NCBI GenBank assembly: GCA_040830565.1
Contig: JBFOMC010000031.1
Span: 1 to 35,637, forward strand
Direction of reading: 5' to 3'
DNA: 35,637 nt
Source: JAFMPW01 sp040830565
Lineage (GTDB): Bacteria > Bacteroidota > Bacteroidia > Flavobacteriales > Flavobacteriaceae
Shown: positions 17,559 to 25,878 of the stretch, one piece after another
How the letters are laid out: each line of letters starts with the position of its first letter
Numbering within the stretch: position 1 is the first letter of the stretch
Position numbers and translations under genes: made by a program
Notes under the pieces: generated by a model
Seen by the model: only the letters and a program-made list of their open reading frames with translations
Databases searched by the model: none
What the model was told of the DNA's origin: nothing

Positions 17559-18779
17559 ATGCAAGAAACATTTCCAGATCAACATCGTTACCGAGACAAG
17601 ATTAAACTAACTTTAAGAGTAAGTTATTTTGCTTCCTTTTTTTCTCTTCTCTTTGGGATTCTTTGTATTTTCTATCTGGATATTGTTGAAGTAGTACCTC
17701 ATATCTTCTTTGGTTTTGGCATTGTTAATCTTTTTAACAGCCTGCTCTTCAGAAGCCATAAGAATCTTACCATCACCTATAATATCATTTCTATTCTTGG
17801 GCTTTCTTGTGCTATTGTAATTACCTTGTTCACCGGGGGTATTAATAGCCCCTTTATTTTTGTTCTTGCAATTGTTGTTTTTGCCGGTTATGCCACCACC
17901 CGGCGTTATGGAAAAGTGTATCTGTACATCAGCATAATGATCATTGTGCTAATATACCTCCAGGGGATTACTACTTCTTCAATCACTCAAAATGTAGTAC
18001 CTCCTCATTCTCAGGATTTATTTAGCTTCTTGAGTGTTATTTTTTCAGTATACCTGCTAGGTGGGGTTTTAGGGAAAAACTTACTGAAAGCGCATCACGA
18101 TCTCTACAAGTCGAAGATGTTAGTAGAACAGCAAATTGGGGAAAAAGAAACCTTGCTTAAGGAGGTGCATCACAGGGTTAAAAACAATCTTCAAACCGTT
18201 TCGAGTTTATTGAGTCTTCAATCTAGAAGTATTGAAGATGAAGGTGTTAAAAAGCTCATCAAAAGCAGTCAGAATCGGGTAATTGCCATGGCCATGGTAC
18301 ATGAAATGCTCTATATGCGCGATGATCTTTCTAAAATCGAATTTAAGTCGTACGTACAGGAACTGAGTGAGTATCTGGTAAGGTCTGTAAAAGGGTCTGA
18401 GAACAATATCGAATTAGACCTGGATATCCCGGATATACAATTAGGCATTGATACGGCCATTCCTTTAGGTCTCCTGATCAACGAGGCGGTAACTAACGCC
18501 TTAAAATATGGTATTAAGGGCGATGACAAAGGACAAATCCATATAGCTTTAAAGAAACCGCAGGAAAGCAATTTTGAATTGGAAATTGGAGATAATGGAG
18601 CCGGTTTTTCCGATACTATAAATCACAAAAACACCAAATCTCTGGGATTAAAACTGATTCACAATCTGGCCAGACAACTCAAGGGAACTATTACAAAGGA
18701 CTACTCAAAAAAGGGAACCAATTATATTGTAAGGTTCCGAGAATTGGGGCAGCAACAGCAATTTGAATCTGTAGCTTAA
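17559..18779 (+). CDS. Membrane sensor histidine kinase, HisKA_2 type (copy 2)
   Basis: A 406-residue paralog of the preceding gene with the same layout: six helices, EVHHRVKNNLQTVSSLL with His205 as probable phosphoacceptor, N-box INEAVTNALKYGI, G-box GDNGAGF. The kinase cores share long identical blocks (SSQNRV, HEMLYMRD, DIQLGIDTAIPLGLLINE in near-identical form), while the membrane halves differ more. A 209-base spacer separates the copies, so each may have its own promoter. A local duplication is the simplest origin. Divergence of the membrane half suggests the copies sense different inputs. Confidence 0.9.
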   Translation: MQETFPDQHRYRDKIKLTLRVSYFASFFSLLFGILCIFYLDIVEVVPHIFFGFGIVNLFNSLLFRSHKNLTITYNIISILGLSCAIVITLFTGGINSPFIFVLAIVVFAGYATTRRYGKVYLYISIMIIVLIYLQGITTSSITQNVVPPHSQDLFSFLSVIFSVYLLGGVLGKNLLKAHHDLYKSKMLVEQQIGEKETLLKEVHHRVKNNLQTVSSLLSLQSRSIEDEGVKKLIKSSQNRVIAMAMVHEMLYMRDDLSKIEFKSYVQELSEYLVRSVKGSENNIELDLDIPDIQLGIDTAIPLGLLINEAVTNALKYGIKGDDKGQIHIALKKPQESNFELEIGDNGAGFSDTINHKNTKSLGLKLIHNLARQLKGTITKDYSKKGTNYIVRFRELGQQQQFESVA

Positions 18780-18818
18780 AAGTTGGGGCTTTAAAACCTA
18801 TATTCCCTTCCCGACTTC

Positions 18819-18851
18819 TTGGTAGTATTCGTCATATTATAGTTATATTTA
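18819..18851 (+). promoter_or_regulatory. Possible promoter of the M14 carboxypeptidase gene
   Basis: TTG at 18819-18821 and TATATTTA at 18844-18851, spaced by 22 bases, match the Bacteroidota consensus except for the last base. ATG 18879 lies 27 bases downstream. Confidence 0.35.
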
Positions 18852-18878
18852 GTCTGACTAATTCCTGAAACACTAATA

Positions 18879-21395
18879 ATGCAAAAATTATTCTTCTTCC
18901 TGCTGCTATGTTGCGGCACGCTTGGCTATTGCCAGGATTATTTCTTTAAAAAATACCACCCTTTTGATGAAAATATCCCTTCGCCCCAACAATACCTGGG
19001 TTATGGTGTGGGAGAACATCATACCAGACACGACCTGATAGTTGGATATTTGGCGAAATTGGCAGAACTATCTGACCGAGCTTCCTTGATACAATATGGG
19101 CGCACTCATGAAGGAAGAAAATTGGTAATGCTGGTGGTAAGTAGTCCTGAAAACAAAAGGAATCTTGAGACCATAAAAGCACAACACCTGGCCTTTGTAG
19201 ATCCAGAGCAGACCGCTACTAACTACGAGGACGTACCCTTGATACTCAATTTAGCTTACAATGTTCATGGTAACGAACCATCAAGTTCAGAGGCCGCCAT
19301 GCTCACGGCCTATACCTTTGTGGCCTCTAACAAACCTGAGATCTTAAAATACCTTAAGCATGCGATCATTTTTATAGACCCGACCATAAATCCTGATGGG
19401 AGAGACCGGCATACCCAATGGGCAAATAGTTATCAGGGAAACCCTATGGTAGGTGATCCTCAGGACGCAGAGCACAACGAATATTGGCCCGGAGGACGGA
19501 CCAATCACTATTGGTTCGACTTAAACCGGGATTGGTTGCTAGGGATTCATCCGGAGAGTAGAGGGAAATTGGGGTGGTACCACCAATGGTATCCAAATGT
19601 GGTTACAGATTTCCATGAAATGGGAACTCGAAGTTCATATTTTTTTGAGCCCATGAAGGTAAACGGCTCTTTGGACCCTATAATGCCGAAGGAAAACTAC
19701 ATAGACCTCAACAATATGTTTGGCGAGTATTTTGCCCGGGCTTTAGACAGTATTGGCTCTCTTTACTTTACCAAAGAAGTTTTTGATGGAACCTATCCTG
19801 GATATGGGTCCTCATATCCTGATCTTCAAGGAGGTTTGGGATTGCTTTTTGAACAAGCAAGTTCCAGAGGGCATAAACAAACTACAGCTTTTGGAGAGAT
19901 CACCTTTCCCTTCACCATACGTAACCAGTACATCTCTGGTATTACGACCGTACGGGCAGCAGTAGAAAACAAGGGGTATTTGCGTAAATACCAACAAGAT
20001 TTCTTTAAAAGTGCGTTAAGCAATGCCAGTAAAAGCCGTGTACAGGGGTATAAATTTGGAGATGCCCATGATCAGAATAGGACCAAAGCTTTTATCGATA
20101 AGTTATTGCTGCACAAGATTGATGTTTATAGGGCGGGTGAAAGGTCTTATGTAGTGCCTACAAGGCAACCACAATTCAGAATGGTCCAAACCATGTTCGA
20201 GACCTACAGTAAATACAGAGATAGTGTTTACTATGATGCTTCGGCTTGGTCTGTCGGTAATTTTTACAATATGAAATACAGTCCCGTATCTTCCTTAAAT
20301 CTGGGCGATAAAATTACCTCTACTGATCATTTGGTAAGTACAACACCCGTACAACGATCAAATTATGCCTATCTCATAGATTGGGACGATTATAATGCTC
20401 CGGCTGCTTTGAACTTTCTTCAAACAAAAGGATTGGTAGTTTCATCATCTTTTAAACCCTTTACAGCCAAGACCAGCGAAGGTAACGAAAGAATGAACTA
20501 CGGCTCCCTGGTAATAGCTGTCGCCTTACAAAAGCCAAATGCGGACGAGGTATTTAAACTGATACAGCAGGCGCAACAGAGATTTAATGTTCCCATTTAC
20601 GCCACAAAAACGGGTTACAATACAAGTGGAATCGATTTGGGAAGCAGAGCGATTACCGCTCTAAAAAAGCCAAAAGCAGTAATGTTTATAGGAGATGGAA
20701 TTCGTTCTTACGAAGCCGGAGAGGTATGGCATTTGTTAGACACCAGGGTGCATATGCCCATTACAAAAATTCCGATGCGGAATTTTAATCGGGCAAATTT
20801 TGACAAGTACAACACCATGGTCATGGTCTCGGGACGGTATTCTTTAACGGAAAAGCAGCAGGCCAAAATTGCAGATTGGGTAAAAAAAGGAAATACCCTA
20901 ATAACTATAGGCACGGCATCCAAATGGGCCATTGAAAAAAAGCTGGTTGAGGAAAAACTCACTGAAGCCGAAAAGGATTCTACCAAACTTACGGAGCATC
21001 AACCTTATGTAGATGCGGGAGAGAATATTGGGAAGGAAAGCGTGGGCGGTATTATTTTAAGAGCGGATATCGATGTAACGCATCCCTTGGCATTTGGGTA
21101 TAGAGATGCATCAATTCCTATTTATAAAAACAACACCGTATGGTTACAGCCTACCAAGAACGCATATGCTACCGTTGCAAAATATGCTAAAAACCCTTTA
21201 ATCGATGGCTTCATTACCAAAAAGAATATGGAAGAGCACTTAAAACCATCTGCTTCATTGATTGTCAGTAAATTGGGTAGCGGTAGAGTAATATTGTTTG
21301 CAGACAATCCAAATTTTAGAGGTTCCTGGTATGGAACTAATCGCCTCTTCTTAAATGCGCTATTTTTAGGAGGAAAAGTGAGGGTGCCGGAGTAG
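18879..21395 (+). CDS. Secreted M14 family zinc carboxypeptidase
   Basis: An 838-residue protein with a signal peptide (residues 1-19, ending GYCQ). The M14 catalytic domain spans about residues 45-340. The zinc site HGNE occurs in LAYNVHGNEPSSSEAAM, with the third ligand likely in TDFHEMG. IDPTINPDGRDR and FDLNRDW are further family blocks, and LLFEQASSRG supplies the probable catalytic glutamate. The C-terminal half includes a segment resembling a class I glutamine-amidotransferase-like fold (KAVMFIGDGIRSYEAGEVW), often attached to large Bacteroidota M14 proteins. It probably degrades peptides outside the inner membrane. The downstream amidohydrolase is also secreted, though separated by a repeat-rich spacer. 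Confidence 0.92.
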   Translation: MQKLFFFLLLCCGTLGYCQDYFFKKYHPFDENIPSPQQYLGYGVGEHHTRHDLIVGYLAKLAELSDRASLIQYGRTHEGRKLVMLVVSSPENKRNLETIKAQHLAFVDPEQTATNYEDVPLILNLAYNVHGNEPSSSEAAMLTAYTFVASNKPEILKYLKHAIIFIDPTINPDGRDRHTQWANSYQGNPMVGDPQDAEHNEYWPGGRTNHYWFDLNRDWLLGIHPESRGKLGWYHQWYPNVVTDFHEMGTRSSYFFEPMKVNGSLDPIMPKENYIDLNNMFGEYFARALDSIGSLYFTKEVFDGTYPGYGSSYPDLQGGLGLLFEQASSRGHKQTTAFGEITFPFTIRNQYISGITTVRAAVENKGYLRKYQQDFFKSALSNASKSRVQGYKFGDAHDQNRTKAFIDKLLLHKIDVYRAGERSYVVPTRQPQFRMVQTMFETYSKYRDSVYYDASAWSVGNFYNMKYSPVSSLNLGDKITSTDHLVSTTPVQRSNYAYLIDWDDYNAPAALNFLQTKGLVVSSSFKPFTAKTSEGNERMNYGSLVIAVALQKPNADEVFKLIQQAQQRFNVPIYATKTGYNTSGIDLGSRAITALKKPKAVMFIGDGIRSYEAGEVWHLLDTRVHMPITKIPMRNFNRANFDKYNTMVMVSGRYSLTEKQQAKIADWVKKGNTLITIGTASKWAIEKKLVEEKLTEAEKDSTKLTEHQPYVDAGENIGKESVGGIILRADIDVTHPLAFGYRDASIPIYKNNTVWLQPTKNAYATVAKYAKNPLIDGFITKKNMEEHLKPSASLIVSKLGSGRVILFADNPNFRGSWYGTNRLFLNALFLGGKVRVPE

Positions 21396-21550
21396 TAGTA
21401 AACAGTAGGTAGTTGGTAAAAGCAATTATCAACAAACAATTATCAACAAACAATTATCAATTAACAATAGTTCGTTTTAGAGGTTTTTGAATTTGAATTT
21501 GAACTTGACACTTGAACTTGGACTTGAATTATAGGCAGTAAACAAAAATA
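21396..21550 (+). repeat. Spacer of simple repeats (ATCAACAA and GAACTTGA words)
   Basis: Between two genes the spacer is built from short iterated words: GTAGTAG, CAATTATCAACAAA repeated in tandem (21424-21452), then TTTGAATTTGAA and ACTTGACACTTGAACTTG (about 21485-21528), then AGGCAGTAAAC. The second half matches the 23-kb repeat units. Confidence 0.7.
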
Positions 21551-21568
21551 AACCAGTTGACATCGTAT

Positions 21569-23125
21569 ATGAAAAAATTAATTATAGGTATTCTGTTCTT
21601 GGGTTTTGTACAATCCGTATTTTCTCAAACCAATGGGGAGGGTCCGTATGCTCAACTAATTATCCGTGGGGTTACCCTTATTAACGGAAACGGAGCTCCA
21701 CCTCAAGGGCCTATAGACATCGTCGTTGAGAATAACATCATTAAAAAAATCCAGGTAGTGGGTTATCCCGGTGTCAAAATAGACGAGACCAAACGGCCAA
21801 AGTTACAGGCCGGAGGCAGAGAACTAGATTGTACTGGAATGTACCTAATGCCGGGATTTGTAGATATGCACGGACATATTGGGGGTGTCGCCCAGGGCGC
21901 AGAGCCAGATTATGTATTTAAGTTATGGATGGCTCACGGAATCACTACGGTAAGGGAACCCAGCGGAAGGGGGGTTGATTTCACCCTGGACCTGAAACGT
22001 AAAAGTGAAAAGAACGAAATTATCGCTCCAAGGATCTTGGCGTATACCGGCTTTGGACAAGGAAGTGAGGGTATAAGCACCCCGGAAATGGCCAGGACCT
22101 GGGTACAACAGAACGCCAAAAAAGGCGCAGACGGTATCAAATTCTTTGGTGCGCCTCCCGAGATTATGAAAGCCGCTTTGGAGGAAAACAAAAAACTAGG
22201 AAAACGTTCGGCCTGTCATCACGCCCAGTTAAATGTTGCAAGATGGAATGTATTGCATTCGGCCAGGGCAGGTCTCACCTCCATGGAACATTGGTACGGA
22301 CTCCCGGAGGCACTTTTTGATGATAAGACGGTACAACATTATCCTCTGGACTATAATTACAATAACGAGCAGCATAGGTTTGAAGAGGCCGGTAAACTAT
22401 GGAAACAGGCTGCCAAGCCGTACTCTGACCATTGGAATGCCGTGATGGACGAGCTCATTACTCTCGATTTCACCTTAGACCCTACCTTAAATATCTACGA
22501 AGCCAGTAGAGATTTGCAACGTGCCAGGCGGGCAGAATGGCATGAAGAATATACCCTCCCCTCTCTCTGGGAGTTTTACCAGCCCAGTAAAATATCTCAC
22601 GGTTCTTACTGGCATTACTGGGGAACGGAACAAGAGGTAGCCTGGAAAGAAAATTACAGGTTATGGATGATCTTTCTTAACGAATACAAAAACCGTGGCG
22701 GAAGAGTAACTGCCGGTTCTGATTCTGGTTTTATCTTCCAGCTGTATGGGTTTGCCTACGTACGTGAATTGGAATTGCTCCGAGAAGCAGGATTTCATCC
22801 TCTGGAAATTATCAGATCTGCAACTTTAAATGGTGCAGAAGCTCTGGGAATGGATGACAAAATCGGCACTGTTGCCGTAGGAAAATTGGCAGATTTTGTC
22901 GTGGTGCCCGAAAATCCACTGGAAAATTTAAAGGTGCTTTACGGCACCGGGGCCATTAAGCTAACAAAAGATAACGAGGTAGTGCGCGTAGGCGGGGTAA
23001 AATATACCATCAAGGATGGTATTGTTTATGAAGCAGCTGAGCTATTAAAAGATGTAAGAAGTATGGTCGCTTCCGAAAAGAAGAAATTGAACTACAGCAT
23101 TAAACAACCAGGGATTAAACAGTAG
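21569..23125 (+). CDS. Secreted metal-dependent amidohydrolase
   Basis: A 518-residue member of the amidohydrolase superfamily. I chose ATG 21569 because it gives a clean signal peptide (MKKLIIGILFLGFVQSVFSQ); a TTG four codons upstream is possible. The metal site HxH is in MPGFVDMHGHIGG (about residue 100), a candidate lysine in GADGIKFFG, the histidines in SACHHAQ, and the final aspartate in VTAGSDSGF. An N-terminal beta sandwich strand and C-terminal IGTVAVGKLADFVVV complete the composite domain, typical of imidazolonepropionase or prolidase-like members. The substrate is not identifiable. Export to the periplasm suggests peptide or cyclic-amide degradation alongside the M14 enzyme. Confidence 0.9.
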   Translation: MKKLIIGILFLGFVQSVFSQTNGEGPYAQLIIRGVTLINGNGAPPQGPIDIVVENNIIKKIQVVGYPGVKIDETKRPKLQAGGRELDCTGMYLMPGFVDMHGHIGGVAQGAEPDYVFKLWMAHGITTVREPSGRGVDFTLDLKRKSEKNEIIAPRILAYTGFGQGSEGISTPEMARTWVQQNAKKGADGIKFFGAPPEIMKAALEENKKLGKRSACHHAQLNVARWNVLHSARAGLTSMEHWYGLPEALFDDKTVQHYPLDYNYNNEQHRFEEAGKLWKQAAKPYSDHWNAVMDELITLDFTLDPTLNIYEASRDLQRARRAEWHEEYTLPSLWEFYQPSKISHGSYWHYWGTEQEVAWKENYRLWMIFLNEYKNRGGRVTAGSDSGFIFQLYGFAYVRELELLREAGFHPLEIIRSATLNGAEALGMDDKIGTVAVGKLADFVVVPENPLENLKVLYGTGAIKLTKDNEVVRVGGVKYTIKDGIVYEAAELLKDVRSMVASEKKKLNYSIKQPGIKQ

Positions 23126-23215
23126 GCAAATCAATTAGCAATAAACAATTAGCAATTAGCAATGGCTGTTTTTAGGACTTTTTGAGTTTGAACTTGACAC
23201 TTGAACTTGAACTTC
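23123..23215 (+). repeat. 93-bp tandem unit, copy 1
   Basis: Begins at the stop codon of the amidohydrolase gene (TAGGCAAATC) and ends ACTTGAACTTC. It differs from copy 2 at about four positions. The unit joins AATTAGCAAT words to ACTTGACACTTGAAC words. Confidence 0.9.
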
Positions 23216-23227
23216 TGGTGTAGGCAG

Positions 23228-23320
23228 TAGGCGAATCAATTAGCAATAAACAATGAGCAATTAGCAATGACTGTTTCTAGGACTTTTTGAGTTTGAACTT
23301 GACACTTGAACTTGAACTTC
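23228..23320 (+). repeat. 93-bp tandem unit, copy 2
   Basis: Second copy, offset by 105 bases, after a 12-base spacer holding GGCAG. The gap 23126-23438 between genes is otherwise AT-rich (23321-23368) and then the minus-strand terminator. Confidence 0.9.
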
Positions 23321-23368
23321 CTTATCGGCAATTTTTAATTTTCCACTTTTAACTTTTAATTTTTAATT

Positions 23369-23408
23369 AAAAAAAAGCCTTCCTCACAACAAGATGCGCA
23401 AGGAAGGC
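23369..23408 (-). terminator. Intrinsic terminator of the small-gene pair
   Basis: Read on the minus strand, GCCTTCCT/AGGAAGGC form an 8-bp stem (23377-23384 with 23401-23408, loop 16 bases) followed by eight T residues. It lies 30 bases past the stop of the 41-residue gene. Confidence 0.85.
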
Positions 23409-23438
23409 ATGGTAAATATATTACCAGGGTTGAGCTTA

Positions 23439-23564
23439 TTATAATCGTTCCTGGGTTGTTGGAACTTTGATTGGACGTAAAACGCCTTTGGTTTTCGGAA
23501 ATGCCAGCAGATAACTTAAAACGAGTACTGCTGAGCTAATTAAGGTAAATGTAATCATAGTCAT
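23439..23564 (-). CDS. 41-residue membrane peptide
   Basis: A short frame starting MTMITFTLISSAVLVLSYLL (one hydrophobic helix) then AFPKTKGVLRPIKVPTTQERL. It lies 47 bases after the 85-residue secreted gene on the same strand and is followed within 30 bases by a strong terminator, so the two probably form one transcript. The spacer can fold as CCTTGC-GAAA-GCGAGG (minus strand, 23577-23592). No family is recognised. Confidence 0.55.
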   Translation of the reverse strand: MTMITFTLISSAVLVLSYLLAFPKTKGVLRPIKVPTTQERL

Positions 23565-23611
23565 TAGGTTTTAGGGCCTCGCTTTCGCAAGGTGGTATTC
23601 ATTGGGGTTTA

Positions 23612-23869
23612 TTATGCCAATTTGGCTTTATTTCTTTTAGTTGAGAAAGACAAAGCTTTCTTTACTCTTGAATTTTTAAATCTGTATAAGCGCGTAACAG
23701 CGTTTTCTTTTGCTGGCGTAATTTCGTCAGTAAAGACAGGAGCATCAATGCTACTATCCAAAACAATACCCATTTGAGAAACTTCCACTTTAACATCTGC
23801 AGGTGTATTATGTGCTAGAGCTGTAGCTCCGAAAATTAGCACTAGAATTAAGGTGAATAAAGCTTTCAT
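23612..23869 (-). CDS. Small secreted protein, RVKKALSF family (copy 1)
   Basis: An 85-residue protein with a signal peptide (MKALFTLILVLIFGATALA) and a middle part rich in Asp, Glu and Val (KVEVSQMGIV). The very basic C-terminus has NSRVKKALSF and TKRNKAKLA. The last 28 residues match those of the 77-residue protein at 34730-34963 at 24 positions, and the genes share an upstream element at identical distance. The function is unknown. Possibilities include an exported peptide precursor, a nucleic-acid or envelope-binding protein, or a stress-induced periplasmic protein. I recall similar short proteins in other flavobacteria. Confidence 0.8.
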   Translation of the reverse strand: MKALFTLILVLIFGATALAHNTPADVKVEVSQMGIVLDSSIDAPVFTDEITPAKENAVTRLYRFKNSRVKKALSFSTKRNKAKLA

Positions 23870-23950
23870 GTTTATCAGATTGGGTTACACTAAATTAACG
23901 GCTGTAGTGCATGCCTGACTCCGGCAAATCGCTGAAAACACTGCTATTCT

Positions 23951-23994
23951 CGGTAATTGGAAAAATCGTGGATGAAGTGTAAAAAAGCTTCGGT
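23951..23994 (-). promoter_or_regulatory. Conserved upstream element of the small secreted family (copy 1)
   Basis: 44 bases bounded by CGGTA and CGGT repeats (plus-strand sense) spaced 40 bases apart, with GATGAAGTGTAAAAAA between. It matches 35045-35088 at 34 of 44 positions. It lies 82 bases from the start codon in both cases. On the coding strand it reads as two ACCGA boxes. Confidence 0.65.
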
Positions 23995-24125
23995 AAACGG
24001 ATCGTATCCCCTTTTCATCTTACCGAAAAAAGATGTTTTTAATCGGGACTTGAGAAGGTTTTCAAACTTCCTTATGTGATAAAATCCTATAAAACTTTTG
24101 AAAAAACCGTCGTAATATTGTAGTC

Positions 24126-24533
24126 ATGATAAGCTATGTGTACTGGGGCCTGTTGTTTATGGGACTAACTTTGGTCTCTTTTGCCATTTATCAGTACAAC
24201 AAAACTCAAAGGCTCCTGACCAGTGGAATAAGGACTACTGCTACCGTAGTAGAGCTTATAGAGGTAAGTGATGATGATGGGGTTACCTATAAACCAGTAT
24301 TTGAGTTTACAGATAGAAATAAGATCAAACAAAGATTTAAAAGTGATGTTTCTAGTAAGCCTGCGGCCTACAGACTTCAGCAAAGAGTTAAAATCGTTTA
24401 CAATCCCATCGACCTAAGCGAGATTAAGGTGATATCCTATTGGGGCTTGTATCGATGGACCGTCATTTTACTCTGCATAGCAGCTCCCTTGATTATCATT
24501 GGTGGTGGTTATCTCATGTACATCCGAGCATAA
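24126..24533 (+). CDS. DUF3592 domain membrane protein
   Basis: A 135-residue protein with a hydrophobic helix at each end (about 4-22 and 110-130), enclosing an extracytoplasmic beta-rich domain (RTTATVVELIEV, KPVFEFTDRN, VKIVYNP). This is the DUF3592 pattern; no activity is known for the family. It is convergent with gap across a strong hairpin. Confidence 0.8.
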   Translation: MISYVYWGLLFMGLTLVSFAIYQYNKTQRLLTSGIRTTATVVELIEVSDDDGVTYKPVFEFTDRNKIKQRFKSDVSSKPAAYRLQQRVKIVYNPIDLSEIKVISYWGLYRWTVILLCIAAPLIIIGGGYLMYIRA

Positions 24534-24564
24534 GAAAGACACTTTTCTGAGAATTAGGAAATAA

Positions 24565-24606
24565 AAAGTGTCGGGTTTAAATTAAAGCACTTGAACCCGA
24601 CACTTT
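24565..24606. terminator. Bidirectional terminator between DUF3592 gene and gap
   Basis: A 16-bp stem (24565-24580 with 24591-24606, one G-T pair, loop ten bases) containing GTGTCGGGTT. The minus-strand side is followed by TTTTTATTT, so it best serves gap. The plus-strand side has only TTT. Confidence 0.8.
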
Positions 24607-24679
24607 CATCTATGCTACTTCATCATAGGTATTAGCAGATCACGAAAAGTTCTACCCATCATTAGACTTGGAGGTCCTC

Positions 24680-25669
24680 CTAGATCTCCAAGATCTGCCT
24701 GATCATCTGATTGGTAAAACCCCATTCATTGTCGTACCAAGTCATAACTTTGAGCAGGTCTCCGTCTACCACCCTGGTCATCCCAAGATCTACAGTTGAG
24801 GCATAGGCACTTTGTACGATGTCTGATGAGACTATCGGTTCTGTTGTTGTAGTCAGGATGTTCTTGTACCTGGCACTTTCGGCTTCTTCTTGAAATATCT
24901 TATTGATCTCTTCCACAGTTACCTCCCTTTCTGTTACAAAGGTCATATCTGATAGCGAGCCTACCGGGATGGGCACTCGAATAGCAACTCCGTCAAATTT
25001 TCCTTCGTACTCTGGCAACGCTTTTGTAGTAGCAATGGCAGCCCCGGTGGTGGTAGGTACAATATTGGCAGCCCCTGCCCTACCCATTCTAAAGTTCTTT
25101 TTCGAGGGTCCGTCTACCATGCTTTGGGATGCGGTATAAGCATGTACCGTGGTCATGATCGCCTTCTTGATGCCCACTCTTCTTCCCAATATTTCTACAA
25201 CGGGACTGATATTGTTAGTGGTACAGCTGGCGCAGGAAAAGATACTGGTCTGGCCATCATTTGAATTTACCCCATGTACCACAGTTGGAGTATCAGCACT
25301 TTTGGTTGGAGCAGAAATGACCACAGTGGAGGCCCCTGCTTTTATATGTTTTTCAGCGTCCTCTCTCAAAGTAAAGAAACCTGTGCTTTCAATGACCACA
25401 TCAATATTATTTTCCTTCCATGGCAAAGCCTCAGGATCTCGCTCAGAATTATACTTTATTTTGTGCCCGTCAATTATTAGGTAGCCAGTTTCATGAGCGA
25501 CATCTTTGTCGTAGATCCCGTAAACCGAATCATATTTTAGAAGATAGGCTATGTTCTCTACGGATACAATATCATTTACGGCAACCAACTCAAGGCCGGG
25601 AGTTTCCAGGATTACTTTGGTAGCGGCTCTTCCAATTCGACCCATACCGTTTATCGCTATTCTTTTCAT
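24680..25669 (-). CDS. gap: Glyceraldehyde-3-phosphate dehydrogenase
   Basis: Oxidises and phosphorylates glyceraldehyde 3-phosphate in glycolysis, or the reverse in gluconeogenesis. The 329-residue protein has the NAD-binding start RIAINGMGRIGR, acidic VNDI after the second strand (favouring NAD), the catalytic SCASCTTNN and the closing WYDNEWGFTNQM. The S-loop reads KKNFRMGRAGAANIVPTTT and the pre-catalytic residues are FSCAS rather than the usual VSNAS, marking a non-classical GAPDH lineage. Flavobacteria often carry a second gap gene; this may be that isozyme. It is monocistronic, with a terminator at 24565-24606. Confidence 0.94.
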   Translation of the reverse strand: MKRIAINGMGRIGRAATKVILETPGLELVAVNDIVSVENIAYLLKYDSVYGIYDKDVAHETGYLIIDGHKIKYNSERDPEALPWKENNIDVVIESTGFFTLREDAEKHIKAGASTVVISAPTKSADTPTVVHGVNSNDGQTSIFSCASCTTNNISPVVEILGRRVGIKKAIMTTVHAYTASQSMVDGPSKKNFRMGRAGAANIVPTTTGAAIATTKALPEYEGKFDGVAIRVPIPVGSLSDMTFVTEREVTVEEINKIFQEEAESARYKNILTTTTEPIVSSDIVQSAYASTVDLGMTRVVDGDLLKVMTWYDNEWGFTNQMIRQILEI

Positions 25670-25841
25670 TTCAAGTGTTTTTAGTAAGTTAATAGGTTCT
25701 GTTAAGATAATCTACCTTCCGAAATAAATTGAGGGTGTTTTCAATTTTTTCTTTTTGTGCTAAAAGTTATACCCTATAAGCTTGTAGTTCAATTATCCGT
25801 CATTACCAGATTGTTATCAAAGCTTTGTATAAATGTAAATA

Positions 25842-25872
25842 AAACCAGGCGGGAAATTTTCCCGCCTGGTTT
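25842..25872 (-). terminator. Intrinsic terminator of the 40-residue gene
   Basis: Near-perfect palindrome with AAACCAGGCGGG paired to CCCGCCTGGTTT. On the minus strand it is followed by TTTTATTTACATTT. It starts six bases past the small gene's stop. Confidence 0.85.
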
Positions 25873-25878
25873 ATAGTT

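Noticed and set aside
23123..23320. CRISPR-like array
   Set aside because: Only two units, long and internally repetitive, with no unique spacers and no cas genes.
25149..25484. 111-residue plus-strand frame
   Set aside because: Antisense shadow of gap; no start signal or domain.
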